From the NCBI GenBank assembly GCA_027577415.1, contig JANBQS010000133.1, forward strand, positions 1 through 31,880: a stretch of 31,880 nt of DNA, written 5' to 3'. The translations under genes and the position numbers were made by a program. The stretch comes from Coemansia sp. RSA 922 (Eukaryota; Kickxellomycota; Kickxellomycetes; Kickxellales; Kickxellaceae). Under the pieces are notes generated by a model. The model was given only the letters and a program-made list of their open reading frames with translations. It was not told the origin of the DNA and ran no database searches. This document shows, in pieces, positions 16,868-26,612 of the stretch. Each line of letters starts with the position of its first letter. Position 1 is the stretch's first letter.

Positions 16868-18403
16868 ATGTTGCGCATGGTTTATAAACATCCATACATA
16901 GTGTTGTTAGATGAGTATGACAAGCCACTGAAGGCTATACGTGGCCAGCCCTGGGAGAAGGCAGCAGCGGAGATGTACACGTCGCTCTTCAACAAGGTCT
17001 TTAAAGACAACACCGATTTAAAGTGTGGGCTTCTTGTTGGCGTCTACAAGCTGCCATTAGTTGACATCGGCTCTGGTGCTAACTGTGTGCACTTTCTTCC
17101 GCTTACAGTGCACGGATATCACAGTGGCCTAAACGACGATAGTGGGCAACCTGCAGTCCTACCGAACTCACTAGTAGACATATCTGAGGAGATTATGACG
17201 ACGCTCACGAAGTGGTATGACGGGTATGCTTTTGGCGGAACTGGTGGCAAGTTCAACCCCTATACTGTCGCCATGTTTTTGAGGGAGTTGGAACATGGCA
17301 ATATCAATTTCGCCGTACAAGATTATTGGCGGCTTACTGGCAATCAGTATATGATTGAGGAGCTGGTGTCAGACAATTGGGCCGAGTTTACCCGACTAAT
17401 ATCACGGCTTACGTGGGATTACGACAACGACGACAAGTCGAAATGCAGTGTTTTTTTGACTGGGCAGCAGAAGCAGACTGGTGCGCCATCTACCCGAGAC
17501 GACGCAGTTGGAGTTTTACTAGGCGATGAGAGCCTTCCACGCAATGGTGGTTCACGGTACACTACAAGCCACATTGTCACTCTGCTTATCCATACCGGGT
17601 ATTTGACCATTGGCACTGGTGGCGCAGTACGCATTCCGAATGGCGAGCTGCGGAACATGTGGGAAATACTTCGGCTCATGGTCAGCTTCGAAACCGATGA
17701 TAACGAGAGGCAGAACAATGAGCGCACGCGACTATTCAGTGAGCTCTATGCTGGCGATGTTCGCGGTATTTTCGACAGCTTCCAGAACGCTTATAACCGA
17801 CTATCGAATGATTCCAACACTTACAAGGAGAAAGTCCTTGCTGATATTGTGCGCACCCATGTTATTGGCAAGCTGGATCCCCCACGACTTCTACAGACGG
17901 ACGGCACTATTTCCAGTAGTGATCATTTAAACCGCCCCGACTACACGATGGAAGCCGAGTCTGGGCGTGGCAAGCCGGACTGGGTTGTCAAACTCCCACC
18001 GACCAAGGAGAACCCGCAGCCATTCGTTATCATCTTCGAGTTTAAGCGAGTGACGTCAGCGAAGAACGATAATGCAAATGGGCCACTTTGTCTTGCTCGC
18101 ACAGGACTCGAACAAATTTTTGAAAGGGAGTATGCGCGATCATTGGGTGAATACACTCGTCAACTTGACATTGGAGTCGCTATCGGTATGGGCAAAGTGA
18201 CAATGCGACAGCGGCTATGGTCTAAAGTGGAAAACTCTCCAGTGGCGACTTTGGTTCGCCAGCGCGATGACAAAGAGCTATTAAAGGACTCTTCAGAGAA
18301 AGTCGATGAATGGGACCTGCGTGTGGTGAGCGCCGACGATGCTGGCTGGCGAGACGGAATGGGCTGGCAGACTCAGAGCCTTGACCCAAGCTATCGCCTG
18401 TAG
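16868..18403 (+). CDS. AAA-ATPase-like / PD-(D/E)XK nuclease-like protein, lacking the Walker A half
   Basis: 511 residues from the first ATG (16868); an in-frame TGA stands at 16856-16858. The product begins almost at Walker B (YIVLLDEYDKPL, D15 E16). It continues with the family's KWYDGYAFGG...FNPYTVAMFL segment and ends in a PD-(D/E)XK-type nuclease fold with GKPDWVV (D371) and FVIIFEFKR (E391, K393). This matches the AAA-ATPase-like (DUF1703-type) proteins common in bacteria and expanded in some fungi; related NTPase-nuclease pairs occur in Crinkler-type effectors. The N-terminal part with the nucleotide-binding P-loop, normally about 100-200 residues ahead of Walker B, is missing. Either the gene is 5'-truncated, or an upstream exon was not found. 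The remaining 511 codons carry no frameshift. Confidence 0.75.
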   Translation: MLRMVYKHPYIVLLDEYDKPLKAIRGQPWEKAAAEMYTSLFNKVFKDNTDLKCGLLVGVYKLPLVDIGSGANCVHFLPLTVHGYHSGLNDDSGQPAVLPNSLVDISEEIMTTLTKWYDGYAFGGTGGKFNPYTVAMFLRELEHGNINFAVQDYWRLTGNQYMIEELVSDNWAEFTRLISRLTWDYDNDDKSKCSVFLTGQQKQTGAPSTRDDAVGVLLGDESLPRNGGSRYTTSHIVTLLIHTGYLTIGTGGAVRIPNGELRNMWEILRLMVSFETDDNERQNNERTRLFSELYAGDVRGIFDSFQNAYNRLSNDSNTYKEKVLADIVRTHVIGKLDPPRLLQTDGTISSSDHLNRPDYTMEAESGRGKPDWVVKLPPTKENPQPFVIIFEFKRVTSAKNDNANGPLCLARTGLEQIFEREYARSLGEYTRQLDIGVAIGMGKVTMRQRLWSKVENSPVATLVRQRDDKELLKDSSEKVDEWDLRVVSADDAGWRDGMGWQTQSLDPSYRL

Positions 18404-18618
18404 TTCTAGTAGCATACCTTTTTTTTATTATAACAATACTCTCATTTTAAACAGGTGTTGTAACTTGAACATGCACGCGCTCGTAAATATAGTCCATAAC
18501 TCACTTGTTTGATACGCAACTATAAACACTTTAACGTACTGGGATTTCGCGTTTGCTAGTAATAAAACCGCTCATACTCCACTATCATCTATTTTATATT
18601 ACATCAAAATTAACCAAC

Positions 18619-19581
18619 ATGGCGGACATGACAGCAAAAAATAAGATTCTGGTACTCGGACGACCCAAAGTTAACAAGGCTCAGATAGTCAACTCGATTG
18701 TTTCCCAAACGCCCATAGACTACGCAACATCGATAGATGACAGCGAGGACGGAGCCAAAATCGCATGGAGTCTACGCACGCGATACTACCAAGCGCAGCT
18801 TGAATTCTGGGTAGACAACACCGAATCCCTACCGTCAAGCCAGATCGAGCATATGAAAGAATGGCTGGCAAACCCCGATCTTCATTCCGAAGAAGAATCC
18901 AGTGACATTCCAGTGGATCCGAGTATCGCCCAGCTACAAGAGCATTTGAGCGAGGTAGTCGATGCCGTTATATTCGTATTTGATCCGGCAGATCCGTCGT
19001 CGTTTACTGATATCCTGCCTTGGGCGAGATTTGCTAAATTTCATATACCGGGAGTTTTGCTCTGTGTTGCTGTGTCAGCGGATGGAAAGCCAGTTGAAGT
19101 GAACAAGGATGAATGGTTTGAGTGGTGCGTGGCTAATGGCTGGGAGTGGCTGGATCTGACAGACACGGACCCGGATACCGAGTACACGGTAGAGAGACTG
19201 CGCGAGGCATTGGAAAGCAACGAGTGGGCCAACATGGAGCCGATTAAGAAGCCCCTCAACCATGACAATCCGCCTGCCGCCATTCCCGAAGTGGCAGAGG
19301 CTTCATCGATTACGACACAGGATACAACTACAGCAGAACCGCAGGAGCAAAAGACGAAGAGCGAGTGGGATGGCTTTGACGATGTCGCGCGGACGCTTGA
19401 TCCTGCTCGTGTAGAAGCCATGCACCAAGCGCTGTTTTCTGGCGAACATGAAAACGACGATATGGCAGGCGTGCTGGCTCGGATCCGTTCAGTACGCGAT
19501 GAGATATCGCAAATGGACCAAGACAAAGCCAGGACCAGAGCTGCCGAGCTAGCAATGGCAGTCGCCAAAATGCTGACATGA
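18619..19581 (+). CDS. IRC6 / AAGAB (p34) homologue, adaptin-binding G-domain-like protein
   Basis: 320 residues, intronless. The start at 18619 (CCAACATGGCGGACATG) is preferred over an ATG 22 codons upstream because the domain begins right after it (KNKILVLGRPKVNKAQIVNSI). This resembles a degenerate P-loop GTPase fold, as in yeast Irc6 and human AAGAB. Further marks are DAVIFVFDPADPSSF, GVLLCVAVS, the GWEWLDLTDTD segment, VERLREALESNEWANM, and the C-terminal WDGFDDVARTLDPARVEAMHQALFSG region followed by a helical AAELAMAVAKML end. Family members chaperone assembly of AP-1 and AP-2 clathrin adaptor complexes in the cytosol. Confidence 0.85.
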   Translation: MADMTAKNKILVLGRPKVNKAQIVNSIVSQTPIDYATSIDDSEDGAKIAWSLRTRYYQAQLEFWVDNTESLPSSQIEHMKEWLANPDLHSEEESSDIPVDPSIAQLQEHLSEVVDAVIFVFDPADPSSFTDILPWARFAKFHIPGVLLCVAVSADGKPVEVNKDEWFEWCVANGWEWLDLTDTDPDTEYTVERLREALESNEWANMEPIKKPLNHDNPPAAIPEVAEASSITTQDTTTAEPQEQKTKSEWDGFDDVARTLDPARVEAMHQALFSGEHENDDMAGVLARIRSVRDEISQMDQDKARTRAAELAMAVAKMLT

Positions 19582-19729
19582 CCATAAAAGAATAATAATC
19601 TTTTGTTTTTTTGCAAATATATATAAAAAAATATTAAAGGCGGTGGCCAGGAACCAAGAACATTACCGCCTTTAGCTTTCAATTTTTTTAAAAGTCATAT
19701 TCAAAGCAACATACACGATATAAAGTAAT

Positions 19730-20977
19730 TTAATTTAGCGGCGTTACAGGCTTGTAGTAGACTGTCGTCATGTACTTGCCGCGGTAGCGCGAGGTGCTTG
19801 AGACAGCCATCACGTTATCTTTAATTGAGCACGCGTACAGGTGGTTGAGCACAACGTGATTGGGCACCGGGAGGATGCTCGGGTCGTCACGGCGAATCTC
19901 CGAGCTATTGAGCAAGACCTGGTTCAAATGAGGAGGCAGCAATGGCGGCTCATTACGCCGGCTGCTTGAAGCCTCTCTAGCCAGTTTCGCCAAGTCGGGT
20001 ATAGCCGTTCCGTACTCGCCAGGCGGCGAATTTGACATCGTGGCAGCATCCAAGCCCTCGACATTATCCTCCTTCTCCTGATCCTGCTCCTCAACGACAT
20101 CCTCGACCTTGAAGTAGTTGACCAAGTTGCCGTCATCATCAGGAGCAATGATAAAGCGGTTAGAGCAGCGCCATTTGCCGTCAACAATAAACTTCAGACA
20201 ATGCGTGCCTACGGGAAGGTCAACGACCACGCCAAACATACCGTCGTTCTCGTGCAATCTGATCTTGTACTGCCAGTCAATAAACGAGCCCGAGATATAC
20301 ACAGTGTCACCTTGCTCGGTCCAGCGGATTAGTGTAGGCACGACCTTTGGCGCCTCGGTAGTGTCGTCGCCAGGAGAAAACGTGTTGGCCAGACCGCTAG
20401 TCCGCCGCCCATGGAAGCCCGCACGGCCGCCCCCAGCGGTGCCCTCTACAATGCTGCGAATCCGGTCGTCAGAGATACCGGTGAGCGGGGACCGTCCACC
20501 CGCGCCAGGCCCAATCTTGCGAGCAGCCATCATTTGCGCCAGCCCACCCTGGTTAGGCAAAGTCTGTGGGATAGACTCGGGCACCGCCATATGCGCTGCA
20601 CCTGGCCCACCCTGGAATCTGTTAGCAGCAATGTTTCCGTATCCCAGTACTAGGCTAGAGTCTGGCAAGGGAGAGCCAACTACGGGAGAGAGCATGTCGA
20701 CGGGACCAACGCCAGGCGGGTGCCGGTTGTTGTTTCTCGGCTGCTGCTGTGCGCCGCCAATGCCGCCGTTGGTGTCCATGGGGACTTGAACAGCAGGAAC
20801 AGGAACAGCAGCGGATGCGGGCTTGGAGCGACGCGAAAGACGGTGCGAAATTCCACCACTGTGGCTGGGTGGTTGTGAGGTAGCCGAGGCGCCGTCACTT
20901 GCGGTGGTCGCGCCTCCGTGGTGCCCGGAATGCCGGCGATTGCCGCCATCGCCATCGGCAGACTGTGTGTTGCCCAT
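19730..20977 (-). CDS. SNF1/AMPK kinase beta subunit (Gal83/Sip1/Sip2 family)
   Basis: 415 residues, intronless. The N-terminus MGNTQS is a myristoylation signal as in Sip1/Sip2 and AMPK beta. Residues 7 to about 210 are disordered, rich in Gly, Ser and Pro. A CBM48 glycogen-binding domain (about 213-292) shows PTLIRWTEQGDTVYISGSFIDW, GTHCLKFIVDGKWRCSN (W235, W269) and DDDGNLVNYFKV. The C-terminal ASC domain (about 340-412) reads PPLLPPHLNQVLLN, HVVLNHLYACSIKDNVMAVSSTSRYRGKYMTTVYYKPV and binds the kinase and gamma subunits. The subunit scaffolds the energy-sensing kinase and sets its location. Divergent from the membrane-protein gene at 21255. Confidence 0.95.
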   Translation of the reverse strand: MGNTQSADGDGGNRRHSGHHGGATTASDGASATSQPPSHSGGISHRLSRRSKPASAAVPVPAVQVPMDTNGGIGGAQQQPRNNNRHPPGVGPVDMLSPVVGSPLPDSSLVLGYGNIAANRFQGGPGAAHMAVPESIPQTLPNQGGLAQMMAARKIGPGAGGRSPLTGISDDRIRSIVEGTAGGGRAGFHGRRTSGLANTFSPGDDTTEAPKVVPTLIRWTEQGDTVYISGSFIDWQYKIRLHENDGMFGVVVDLPVGTHCLKFIVDGKWRCSNRFIIAPDDDGNLVNYFKVEDVVEEQDQEKEDNVEGLDAATMSNSPPGEYGTAIPDLAKLAREASSSRRNEPPLLPPHLNQVLLNSSEIRRDDPSILPVPNHVVLNHLYACSIKDNVMAVSSTSRYRGKYMTTVYYKPVTPLN

Positions 20978-21254
20978 TGCTAATAGAGGCTGTCACAGTG
21001 AAAATATAAAAGAAAGGGGGGATTTAGAAGAGTCGAAAAATGATAGTGTTAAATAAATGCACAAGACGAAAGAAGAGAAGGAAATGCATACACACCTCTG
21101 TAGGCCATTTCCCCCATTTTTCTCGAGGCGTCAGGCAGGCGCTGCAATCGAGAGCACGTGCAAAGGTGTGATGACAGGCACACTTTAAACTATCTCTTGG
21201 CACTCGTGCTTTCTTCTCCGCACGTTCCAATTCTACTACTATATAATTATTATC

Positions 21255-21677
21255 ATGTTGCCATTTACAATACTCGACCTCAGCGTTATTAGCAGCAGCA
21301 GTGAGGGAACACCGCCGAGTCCTCCCGTTGAGCGGCATCCTTCAAATGACGACTGGGCCACAACTATTACAGCTATTGCAGTCATGTCGCTGCTGGCATT
21401 CATTGCGCTAGGAGTTCTAATAAAGAAAAGCTTCCAGCTCGTTCCCACCGGCGTCTTGGCTTTACGTACCCTGGTCAGCGACCGCCCTGTGGGGTATCAC
21501 CAGCTGGATCCCAACGATTCTGACGAGGAGAGCGTTGTACCAGGACACGAAGAGAGCTCAGCAACTGGTGCAGATCATAGACGCTTGGAGATACTGAGAG
21601 ATGACGACCCTGAAGAGGTGGATAATAATGGCGGTGCCGATGACGCTCGCATTCTACATATCCGCACAGAAGACTAA
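21255..21677 (+). CDS. Small single-pass membrane protein, unknown function
   Basis: 140 residues, intronless. A short Ser/Pro-rich N-terminal part is followed by one membrane helix (about 36-56, TTITAIAVMSLLAFIALGVLI), a basic KKS stop-transfer, and an acidic cytosolic tail (SDEE, DDDPEE). There is no cleavable-looking signal sequence. The family is not recognised. It shares a 277-base divergent promoter region with the SNF1 beta gene and is convergent with YSC84, with 87 bases between stops. Confidence 0.55.
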   Translation: MLPFTILDLSVISSSSEGTPPSPPVERHPSNDDWATTITAIAVMSLLAFIALGVLIKKSFQLVPTGVLALRTLVSDRPVGYHQLDPNDSDEESVVPGHEESSATGADHRRLEILRDDDPEEVDNNGGADDARILHIRTED

Positions 21678-21764
21678 CGGCTCTCAAATGTATAATAGTT
21701 ACTAATAGATGTTCATTCAGTGCGCACGAAGAAAAAAAAAGATATGAGAGAAAAATGAAGCAGT

Positions 21765-23527
21765 TTAGTCCAAGCGGACGTAGTTGGAGGGGAAGTTTCC
21801 CGTCCTTCCCTTGCAAGTACCCTTCCACCAGTCGTTCGAGCTCTCGGTCTTTTCGGTAACGGTAATGAGGTCTCCCTTGTTAAAAGGCAGATCGCCTTCC
21901 TGGTCACCAGCAAAGTCATACAGTGCCACTGCCCGCGGGTTGGCTGGTGCAGGGGCTGGGGGAGGTGGTGGAGGAGGTCTCTTCTTAGTGTCACCAGCGG
22001 GCGGTGTGTAATAGCTGCTGCCGCTTTCATCGTTAGCCTTGTAGCCTGCTACCGCCGCTCCATACGGTGGGGCTGCGCCGAATGTTGACGTGTCAGCTCC
22101 ATACGCAGACGGTGCACTGCTGAGCGCTGCTGGAGTTTCTAGATTCCGATCCTTGCCATTACCCGCAGCACCAGCGTACGCTCCGTAGCCGCTAGAGGTA
22201 CCAGCATTTGCTCCGTAACCACTTGTGCCAGCATTTGCTCCGTACCCGCTCGTTCCGGCATTTGTTCCGGCATTTGCTCCATAGCCACTGGACGTACCAG
22301 CATTCGCTCCGTATCCAGAAGTAGATGCAGCGTTTGCTCCATACCCGCTTGTGCCGGCACTCGCTCCATATCCAGGCGCGGCACCATATCCAGCAGCAGC
22401 AGCACCAGTAGTGTGTCCAGTCTGCGAGATACTACTATTGAGGTACGATGACGAGGCGGCAAGTGGAGCAGGGCTAGACACACCAGGAGTGCTGGCCATA
22501 GTGTTTGTGCCATATCCAGGCGTGCCACTGCCAGACCCCGGAGTTCCATACGTAGAAGGGTTGCTCAGCGGCGTAGCCCTGAGATCCAGCGCGCGGTACA
22601 AAACGTCGGCCTGTGGAGGCGGGTTAATAACGCCACTGAGAAGCTCCTGGGCACGAACAGGACGACCATACAGCTTGGCGTTAGCATCCTTGCGCTCAGC
22701 GATAAGCGAGCCCTCAAGCGAGACACCAGCGAATAGTCCCTTGGATTTGCTGTACGACAGAACTGGCGCGAGATTGATTATCGCACCCGACGCCTCGGCA
22801 CTCCGTCCAAATGGCCCAGCAGCGACTGTGACGTTAGTTCCAAGTGTGACATTGCCACCATGCGTAAATGCCTTCACGGCCGAGTCTGTAGTCAGGACCA
22901 TGACAAAATCGGTTATCTCAGCACCGATCTGGCCACCTACACCGGCACCAGCCGTAGCAATTGCCGAGGGCGCTGACCATCTTCCGTCTGGCAAGCTACA
23001 GCAGTGATAATCGAGATAGTCATACGACAAAAAGAGCACCAAAGGCATATATGAATTAGGGATTGTCGATGCTAGTAAATAGTAGCAGAAAAAAGCAGAC
23101 ATGATGGTAGATCATCGTCAGGGGCACATAGCGGATTTCGCCGCTAGCAAGTGAAACGCCAAGGGGGGAAAAAAAAGTGCAGTAGGCATTTAGAACAAAA
23201 GAGGCTTCTTCAAGAAGGGGGAAGAAAGCTCTACTTGGATGCACTTGCGTGTCCTTGCGTCATTGGAAGCACACAGACGTAAAGAAAGCTGACCAAGCGA
23301 CATTGAGAAACTTACCGTGCAACAACAAGACCAGAGCCAACACGGCCAGACCAGATAAAGCCAGCCTTGAGTACAGACAGAAAGGCCACACCCTTGGCGC
23401 GCGCGAGGATACTGGGCGGGATATACTTGTCAGTCCCTAGACCACCAGGGCTGACAAACGCGTTTAGTATCTTGGCAGCCTTGACACACTCCTTGTCCAG
23501 CGACTGTGGCAGCGGCGTTCTCGACAT
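21765..23527 (-). CDS. YSC84/LSB3 (SH3YL1 family) actin-patch protein, two exons
   Basis: Exons are 23316-23527 and 21765-22995 (donor GTAAGT, acceptor TAG, 320-base intron), giving 480 residues. The N-terminal Ysc84 lipid- and actin-binding domain (1 to about 210) reads LPQSLDKECVKAAKILNAFV, IPPSILARAKGVAFLSVLKAGFIWSGRVGSGLVVARLPDGRWSAPSAI, and DFVMVLTTDSAVKAF. A Gly/Tyr/Ala/Ser linker has repeated SGYGANAGT units (about 280-370). A polyproline run then precedes the C-terminal SH3 domain (425-480, ALYDF, DWWKG, GNFPSNYV). Family members act at cortical actin patches in endocytosis. An upstream 5' UTR intron is possible (TTCTAG 7 bases before the ATG). Confidence 0.93.
22170..22390. repeat. 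Coding minisatellite in the YSC84 linker
   Basis: Imperfect tandem units of 24 to 33 bases encode variants of SGYGANAGT on the minus strand, about eight to ten copies. Length variation between strains is likely for such repeats. All units remain in frame. Confidence 0.8.
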
Positions 23528-24022
23528 GCTCTTGCTAGAATTGACAATAGATAAAAGAAAATTGGAAATGTGTGAATAGTAGTTGCACCAGAAGCAAAGC
23601 CTCAAGAACTCGAATGCAAAACAACAAGCTAAAAAAAGAATATTTTTGTACAGAAGAGAAAGTAAAGAAAAAAAGCTGAGCGGAAAAAAAAGAGGACGGG
23701 AAAAAAAGGTGCTTTTACAGGGGTCGTCATTTCGCAGCTGCCCCCTCTTCCTATCTTTGTAGGTCTTGGCTTTCATTCATCTTTTTCAGGCTCATGAGAT
23801 CCCCCAGTTGCTGAGCTTGCTGCGGCGGAGGACTGTGAAGGGCCAAGACCCGAGAAAGCGGGATCCACCAGCACTGAAACACGCCTGGCATATTTGACTG
23901 GCTAGTTCGAGGTTTGGGGGGGGGGACGAGTAGATGCGGGGAAAAGAAGGTTCGGTTGTGACCAGTCTGACATCAAAAAATACTTGGCATACTTTGCTTG
24001 GCCTTTTTGGCAAAGGCCCTCT
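23528..24022. other. Intergenic: YSC84 promoter/5' UTR and 3' flank of the PB1-like gene
   Basis: Rich in A and T tracts (about 23630-23710), with a run of nine G near 23919. The minus-strand ORF at 23792-24013 shows no domain. Nothing else was recognised. Confidence 0.5.
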
Positions 24023-25318
24023 TTATGTCGAGCACGCGCGGCCACTTATCGCCGGCTGCAATGGCGTCGGGTCAACGGGCCTGCATCCAGTGACAGCCAG
24101 GCGGTCAGTGATCTCAACAGGGTCGATCAAGTGCAGCGTAAGCTTGACTACTGTCTTGTATCCAGCCGCCGTAGCATCAGCAGCAACTCCAGGCTGGTTA
24201 GCTCTCACAGCCGACGCAGCATCCATGACGCAGCGCCAAGTCTGGTTGTCAGCCACCACGACCATACTGCCGTCAGGCTTGCGCACAGCCAGCTTGCGGC
24301 ACTTAGAGTGTACAAATGGCACACCGCCTTGGAACAGCTTTGTCAGAATACGCTCACGAGCACGGGCAAACACTACGGAGCGCACCATCGGCACAATGGC
24401 AATGTTGGCAGCATCCATGATGACCTTGACGTGCACCATCGAGTTCCCAATTAGAGGCGATATAGTGGCGTTGGCCATGCCCACACTGAATGTCGACGCC
24501 GATAGTGCCTCGCCGAAATCGCTAACCGGTGGTAGACTCGTGGCTGTGAGCTGTGGTGACGTAGCTTGACTGCTGCTCGGCGTGTCTGCAGGCGTCTGCG
24601 GGCTGGACCGCGTGCTAGCTACCGACGAGTCTGCTTGGCTGTGTGATCGATCTTCGCTGAGGTTACTACGAGTGCTAACGTTGCCACTACCGCCATCCAC
24701 CCTGCGTCGACTATTGGAGTCTGTGCGGCGCACGATACTAGTCGACCGACGCAGTAAAGTCGATAGAGATCGCTTGAGCATTGTGACCGACGACCCGCCA
24801 TCCTCGCCCAAGCTGTCAGCGGCAATATTGGGCGTCAGCAGCCCGGTGGTGGTTGGCGACAAGGCCGGCGATACCGATGCCGACGTTGTTGCCGATGCTG
24901 ACTCTGAAGAGCGTCGCGTACTACCTGGCCAGCCCAGCTTGCTCTCGCGCCGTGGTGGGGCTATCCGCGTAGACGGCTGGCGTTGCAGCTCTGGGGCTCG
25001 CGGCTCAGCGGTTTGCATAAAGTAGGGCATAAATGCATTCGGATCGCTCTCGTTGGCTTCTGCTGGCGTCGGGAACTTTGGACTGAGCAGACCGTTGGCA
25101 CCAAGCTCAACGGGCGACGTCGCGCACCATGATAGTAAGGGGGCCTCGTCGGGCGTGGGCAGCTGGATATGTAAGCCGTGCGCCTTGGCTACGCTGGTAT
25201 CTAGTGGCGTTAATTGTTTGTTGGGACCGCGGGCAGGAGATACCGCTGATCTAGATACTGAGGCTTGCATATTGCCTGATGCCGATATAGCGTTATTGCT
25301 ACTGCGGATATCTTCCAT
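24023..25318 (-). CDS. Ser/Thr-rich protein with a tentative PB1-like C-terminal domain
   Basis: 431 residues, intronless. Residues 1 to about 290 are low-complexity, rich in Ser, Thr and Pro, with many SP/TP phosphorylation-type sites and a basic cluster (MLKRSLSTLLRRSTSIVRRTDSNSRRR, about 180-206). Residues about 294-400 appear folded: MVHVKVIMD, SVVFARARERILTKLF, CRKLAVRKPDGSMVVVADNQTWRCVMDAA, and a final KTVVKLTLHLID strand. That order of strands and helix resembles the PB1 domain of Bem1/NoxR-type polarity scaffolds, but the match was made by eye and is weak. The gene sits divergently from PEX3 across 1.3 kb. Confidence 0.6.
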   Translation of the reverse strand: MEDIRSSNNAISASGNMQASVSRSAVSPARGPNKQLTPLDTSVAKAHGLHIQLPTPDEAPLLSWCATSPVELGANGLLSPKFPTPAEANESDPNAFMPYFMQTAEPRAPELQRQPSTRIAPPRRESKLGWPGSTRRSSESASATTSASVSPALSPTTTGLLTPNIAADSLGEDGGSSVTMLKRSLSTLLRRSTSIVRRTDSNSRRRVDGGSGNVSTRSNLSEDRSHSQADSSVASTRSSPQTPADTPSSSQATSPQLTATSLPPVSDFGEALSASTFSVGMANATISPLIGNSMVHVKVIMDAANIAIVPMVRSVVFARARERILTKLFQGGVPFVHSKCRKLAVRKPDGSMVVVADNQTWRCVMDAASAVRANQPGVAADATAAGYKTVVKLTLHLIDPVEITDRLAVTGCRPVDPTPLQPAISGRACST

Positions 25319-26612
25319 GGTTCTGTACTATTAAAACAAGGGCTGAAAAGAAGAACGGAGGGTATGACGAAATTAAAAGAGTGAAGAGGGAGGGTAAAAA
25401 AAAATCTAGCAATCCTGAAGTTCACAGGCAGGACAGGATCCGGCTTTTATAACAGAGCTCCCCGCAGGCTCAGACTTGGGGACAGGGAGTGCAGATTCCG
25501 AAGGCAAGCTTGCGTGTGTACTCCCCTCCCCCCTCTTTTTCTCCCGGTGCTTGTTGGTCGGGGGGCCAGCTGCCATTCACAAGGGCCGGAGAGCGTGCCT
25601 TCATTACAATTGGCTCCCCCCGCCCCTCTCTCCCCAAATGTAACATTCACTATCCTTGCCCGAAGGTTAAGAACTCCGAGCCTTTTGATTCGTTGCTTGC
25701 ATGAGTGAGAGGCTCCGTAGGGTGGCTACCCAACCGCCCCACTGTAGTAACCCAGTACAAATAGCCGCTGTAAGGATCTTGCACATCTTTTTTCTGATGC
25801 AGGAATCGCTTCGTATCTGTAGATCGCGTCTGGGTTTCCATGATGATTGCCATCAATATATCCAGGTGAATGAAGAGCCCAGCGTATCTCAAAGTGTCAT
25901 GTTCATGTCTCAAAGTTCATGTGCTCGTGTCATGAGAGGCTTATACCTGCTTTATATATTATACCATATAGATCACGCCTTGTATTTGCTGCTGTAGCAC
26001 TGCTTCAGGAGGAAATTGCGTGCCATTTTGACATACCCCGGCTGCTCAGAGTCCTATATTAATATGCCCGCATGACACCGCGTTAACAACCGACAGACAC
26101 TCTACTCGCAAGCAGCCAGAATGAAATATGAATCAGAATGGCCTCTATATTTATCTTGGAGGCAAATGACAAAGGTTTAATGATATAGTGCAGCCATGAA
26201 CCTAACTAAACCAAGGCACTCAGTATCTCGAACAATTGAACTCTGTCCTATCGATAAAGCGCAGTCAATTAGCAACTCCATTTGTGCGCACAAAAGCAGT
26301 AGGTATAGCCACAGATACGAACTATTGTCTTTCGTTGTACGTTCAAGTCAAGCGCTCATCTGATGTAGTCCGACAGTTTACAATACCGCCTGTCGTAGTG
26401 GCTGGAAAAGGGGGGAGAGAGTGTTCAATGCGCATTTGTCCCTGAGCTCCATTTCTGCCAAAGACGCAGCTGTCACATGCTACATGCCAGATTGCAGTTA
26501 GCTGTTCCGGGTTAGGCACTCTCACCATCGTTTCTTTTCTTATCGCTTCGAATTAAATTGCGAATATAAATTCTTTCTTTTCTCGCTTATCATTTACTTC
26601 TAATAATTATTA
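25319..26612. other. Long divergent intergenic region
   Basis: No gene could be supported. Bases 25440-25640 are pyrimidine- and G/C-tract-rich. ORFs of up to 98 codons on both strands in 25447-25997 and 26236-26528 overlap one another and lack family features. No tRNA, snRNA or snoRNA was recognised. It presumably contains the 5' regions of the PB1-like gene and PEX3. Confidence 0.5.

Noticed and set aside
20118..20789. 223-codon plus-strand ORF
   Set aside because: Antisense to the SNF1 beta subunit, whose CBM48 domain is clear on the minus strand.
22351..23007. 218-codon plus-strand ORF
   Set aside because: Antisense to the YSC84 domain and its repetitive linker.
25640..25990. Possible C/D snoRNA around an ATGATGA motif at about 25838
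   Set aside because: No suitably spaced D box or terminal stem, and no recognised guide sequence.
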